Below, one piece after another: positions 6,714-8,603 of a DNA stretch of 8,603 nt. The notes under the pieces were generated by a model. It worked only from the letters and a program-made list of their open reading frames with translations. It had not been told where the DNA came from and did no database searches. Positions within the stretch are counted from its first letter, which is position 1. Every line of letters begins with the position of its first letter. Origin of the DNA: Comamonas sp. (GTDB lineage Bacteria > Pseudomonadota > Gammaproteobacteria > Burkholderiales > Burkholderiaceae_C). A program made the translations under genes and the position numbers. Location of the stretch: assembly GCA_019236485.1 (NCBI GenBank), contig JAFAIY010000224.1, positions 1 to 8,603 on the forward strand, given 5' to 3'.

Positions 6714-7928
6714 ATGAGCATCAACCGCATTGGTACGGCCAATATGTATGACAGCACCATCAACAATCTGGGCTCGCGTCAGAGCAGCCTGGTGGACTTG
6801 ATGAACAAGACCACGGCCGGCAAGCGCGTGCTGCGCGCCAGCGATGATCCTGTGGCCGCGGCCCAGGCCGAGCGTGCGCGCACCCGCATCTCCCGTTCCG
6901 AAAACGACCAGCGTGCGCTGGGCGCGCAGCGCGACGTGATCGCGCAGGGGGAGTCCGAGCTGGGCAAGGCCTATAGCGCGCTGCAGGACTTCCGGGACCT
7001 GGTACTGAATGCCGGCAACGGCTCCTACGACCAAGCCGCGCGCGACGCCCTGGTGCAGCAGATGAGTAGCCTGCGCGACCAACTGGTGGGCTATGCGAAT
7101 GCCAAGGATGCCAGTGGTCTGCCTATCTTCCGGGGACTGGGCAGCTCCTCCACGCCGCTGCAAAGCACTCCACCGGGCGTCACCAGCCAGCTCAATGCCG
7201 GACAGAGCACGGGCGGCGACAACGGGCTGCCGATAGCGCTTGACGGTCATGCGGCCTGGCTCAACGTGCCCACGGGCAATGGCGTCTTCGAGGTCAACAG
7301 CGCGGCCGGCAATTCCGGCAGTGCCTGGGCCGATGTGGGCTCCGTGGTCGATCCCAGCCAGGTGACGGGCGATAGCTATACCCTGGTGTTCAGCAAGGAT
7401 CCGGTCAGCGGCGCCGTCAGCTATGTGATCAATTCCAGCTCCGCCACGGCCAGCAATCCGGTGGTGCCGGCCACGCCCTACAAGAGCGGGCAGTCCATCG
7501 CTGTCGGCGGGCAGCAGATCACCCTCCAGGGCGACCCTGCGGGTGGCGACAGCTTCACCATGAGCCCCAGCACCCGCACGGATATCTTCAGCGTGCTGGA
7601 CCGGGCCATCGCCACGGTCAAGAGCGGCACCTCGGGCAGCGCCGGGCTGCAGCAGGGGCTGGGCCGCGCGCTGAGCGAGCTGGACTCGGGCATGAACCGC
7701 GTGCATGCGGTGCGCAGCTTTGCGGGCGATCAGCTCAACCGCGCGGATCGTCTGGACTCGGACATGAAGGATCAGGCGCTGACGCAGGAAGGAGCCCGTT
7801 CCCGCGCGGAAGATATCGATATGATTACCGCGCTGTCTGACGTGGAGAATCAGAAGACGGGCCTGCAGGCCGCTTTGCAGTCCTACGCTCAGATCCAGAA
7901 GCTTTCTCTGTTCAACTACATCAGCTGA
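6714..7928 (+). CDS. flgL: Flagellar hook-filament junction protein FlgL (HAP3)
   Basis: A 404-residue flagellin-like protein (E. coli FlgL is 317). The N-terminal helix carries RIGTANMYDSTINNLGSRQ, TAGKRVLRASDDPVAAAQA (34-52) and a long coiled-coil segment to about residue 125. The C-terminal helix, from about 325, has MNRVHAVRSFAG, LTQEGARSRAEDIDM and YAQIQKLSLFNYIS, the usual FlgL/flagellin end. The middle (about 140-290) is a variable beta-rich outer domain; residues 217-286 resemble the modules in the middle of FlgK. FlgL sits between FlgK and the filament and is needed for flagellin to polymerise. The start at 6714 is supported by GGAGAG at 6703-6708. It lies 23 bases after flgK and is the last gene before a probable terminator, so it should be the end of the operon. 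It is not flagellin itself: it follows flgK directly and has the FlgL-type C-terminus. Confidence 0.96.
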   Translation: MSINRIGTANMYDSTINNLGSRQSSLVDLMNKTTAGKRVLRASDDPVAAAQAERARTRISRSENDQRALGAQRDVIAQGESELGKAYSALQDFRDLVLNAGNGSYDQAARDALVQQMSSLRDQLVGYANAKDASGLPIFRGLGSSSTPLQSTPPGVTSQLNAGQSTGGDNGLPIALDGHAAWLNVPTGNGVFEVNSAAGNSGSAWADVGSVVDPSQVTGDSYTLVFSKDPVSGAVSYVINSSSATASNPVVPATPYKSGQSIAVGGQQITLQGDPAGGDSFTMSPSTRTDIFSVLDRAIATVKSGTSGSAGLQQGLGRALSELDSGMNRVHAVRSFAGDQLNRADRLDSDMKDQALTQEGARSRAEDIDMITALSDVENQKTGLQAALQSYAQIQKLSLFNYIS

Positions 7929-7930
7929 TC

Positions 7931-7959
7931 GAGGCGGGTTCGCCCGCCTTGAGGCTTTT
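7931..7959 (+). terminator. Probable terminator after flgL
   Basis: AGGCGGG at 7932-7938 pairs with CCCGCCT at 7943-7949 across a TTCG tetraloop, a very stable hairpin, and a G-T pair can extend it by one. It starts three bases after the flgL stop. The T-run is short and slightly displaced (TTTT at 7956-7959 after GAGGC), so it may be leaky or work mainly as a 3'-end stabiliser. Confidence 0.6.
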
Positions 7960-7982
7960 CCCATCATCAGTCCACGCGTTTC

Positions 7983-8603
7983 ATGGCCCAGTCTGTTCTC
8001 AGCTCTTTGACCCTTGGCTACCGGCCGCTGTGGAGTCGTGCGCGGCGCCTGGCCGGCGTGCAGCTGTATGTGCACGAAGATCCGGGAGCGGAGGCAGACA
8101 TGGCGCATCTGCTGCGCAGCCTGGATGAGCTCTGGAGCCGGCAGGCTCCGCCGCTGCTGATCTCGCCCCAGTCCCGCCAGGTGCTGTGCAATCTGCTCGA
8201 GCACGCGTCCCAGGGCAGCCCCTGGATAGAGGTGCGCGGCGACTGGCTGCAGCAGGACGAGGGCATTTATCAGCTCACGCAAAAGGCCAAGGCGCGCGGC
8301 CTGATGCTGGTCTGGGGCGGTTCGCTGGCAGATGTGCCCGAGGCCGGTGCCGCCAGCTATTTCGCCAGCAGCCTGCTGAGCCTGCCGCCGGAAGGCGCCA
8401 GCGGCATTGCCAATGCCGTGCGCACGGCGGTGCCGACGCTGCAGGCCGCTGAAACGCCCGAGGCCGCCAGCTTTTTCCCGGCCCAGCCTCTGAATCTGCT
8501 CAACGGCCAGATGTATGAGGGCCTGAAAAGCCTGGAGCTGGTGCGTGCCTGTCTCGATGCGCACGAGGCCGGCGCGGTTGCGGGCTGGCCCGTGGCGGAC
8601 ACC
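7983..8603 (+). CDS. Unidentified protein, possibly degenerate EAL-like signalling protein, C-terminus cut by window edge
   Basis: A continuous frame of 207 codons, open to the right edge. ATG 7983 is the first usable start after an in-frame stop at 7950-7952. No ribosome site is obvious before it. Codon use matches the neighbouring genes, so I take it as real. I do not firmly recognise the family. The pattern recalls the N-terminal part of EAL-HDOD regulatory proteins: LGYRPLWSRARRLAGVQLYV (11-30) resembles the G.QPI...l.GyELL opening, PPLLISPQSRQVLCNLLE (56-73) the F.N....L element, and WIEVRGDWL (81-89) and KAKARGLMLVWGG (101-113) later EAL strands. The E-A-L signature itself and the usual metal-binding acids are not seen, so it would not be expected to cleave cyclic di-GMP. 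The end (185-207) has LELVRACLDAHEAG and GWPVAD; a following HDOD domain is a guess. Placement after the flagellar operon suits a motility or signalling regulator, but that is inference. Confidence 0.7.
   Translation, partial: MAQSVLSSLTLGYRPLWSRARRLAGVQLYVHEDPGAEADMAHLLRSLDELWSRQAPPLLISPQSRQVLCNLLEHASQGSPWIEVRGDWLQQDEGIYQLTQKAKARGLMLVWGGSLADVPEAGAASYFASSLLSLPPEGASGIANAVRTAVPTLQAAETPEAASFFPAQPLNLLNGQMYEGLKSLELVRACLDAHEAGAVAGWPVADT

Noticed and set aside
6687..8564. A 625-codon open frame on the minus strand opposite flgL and the gene at 7983.
   Set aside because: It is the mirror of high-GC coding sequence with strong third-position bias. Its translation is rich in His, Arg, Gly and Ala with no recognisable domain, and the + strand genes are unmistakable.
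1..8603. A mobile element, CRISPR array, tRNA or novel defence or biosynthetic system.
   Set aside because: The window is filled by consecutive flagellar genes with short spacers; no array of repeats, transposase, integrase or tRNA-like sequence was seen.

Overview
The window is a stretch of a flagellar rod, ring and hook-junction operon. All genes are on the + strand, in the order flgE (last 22 codons), flgF, flgG, flgH, flgI, flgJ, flgK, flgL, followed by a gene that runs off the right edge. The high GC content, the strong G/C third-position bias, the uninterrupted flgE-to-flgL order and the protein sequences fit a betaproteobacterium of the Burkholderiales. The Comamonadaceae (Comamonas/Delftia/Acidovorax type) are most likely. 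The family assignment is inferred from sequence feel and has not been tested by search.

Layout: 1-66 is the C-terminus of the hook protein FlgE. 105-1707 holds the rod proteins FlgF (proximal) and FlgG (distal), separated by a 79-base spacer with a strong hairpin. 1708-1869 is the longest spacer in the window. It is non-coding and packed with hairpins, two of which carry the same loop sequence; it looks like an intergenic repeat element. 1870-3752 holds FlgH (L-ring lipoprotein) and FlgI (P-ring protein). FlgI, FlgJ (rod cap plus peptidoglycan hydrolase) and FlgK (hook-filament junction protein HAP1) are joined by ATGA start/stop overlaps, and FlgL (HAP3) follows after 23 bases. A hairpin with a short T-run after flgL probably ends the operon. 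The gene starting at 7983 has no stop before the window edge. It resembles a degenerate EAL-type signalling protein, but only tentatively.

How the genes work together: FlgF and FlgG are exported and stack to form the rod. FlgJ caps the growing rod and opens the peptidoglycan for it. FlgI and FlgH assemble the P and L ring bushings around the rod in the periplasm and outer membrane. The hook (FlgE) is then built, and FlgK and FlgL form the junction on which flagellin polymerises.

I see no mobile element, CRISPR array, RNA gene or evidently novel system. Most of the window is ordinary flagellar core sequence. The points worth a second look are the hairpin-rich spacers, a P-ring protein lacking one cysteine of the known disulfide, enlarged FlgK and FlgL with an apparently shared outer-domain module, a GC dip in flgH, and the unidentified gene at the right edge. 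No stretch longer than 300 bases lacks a gene.
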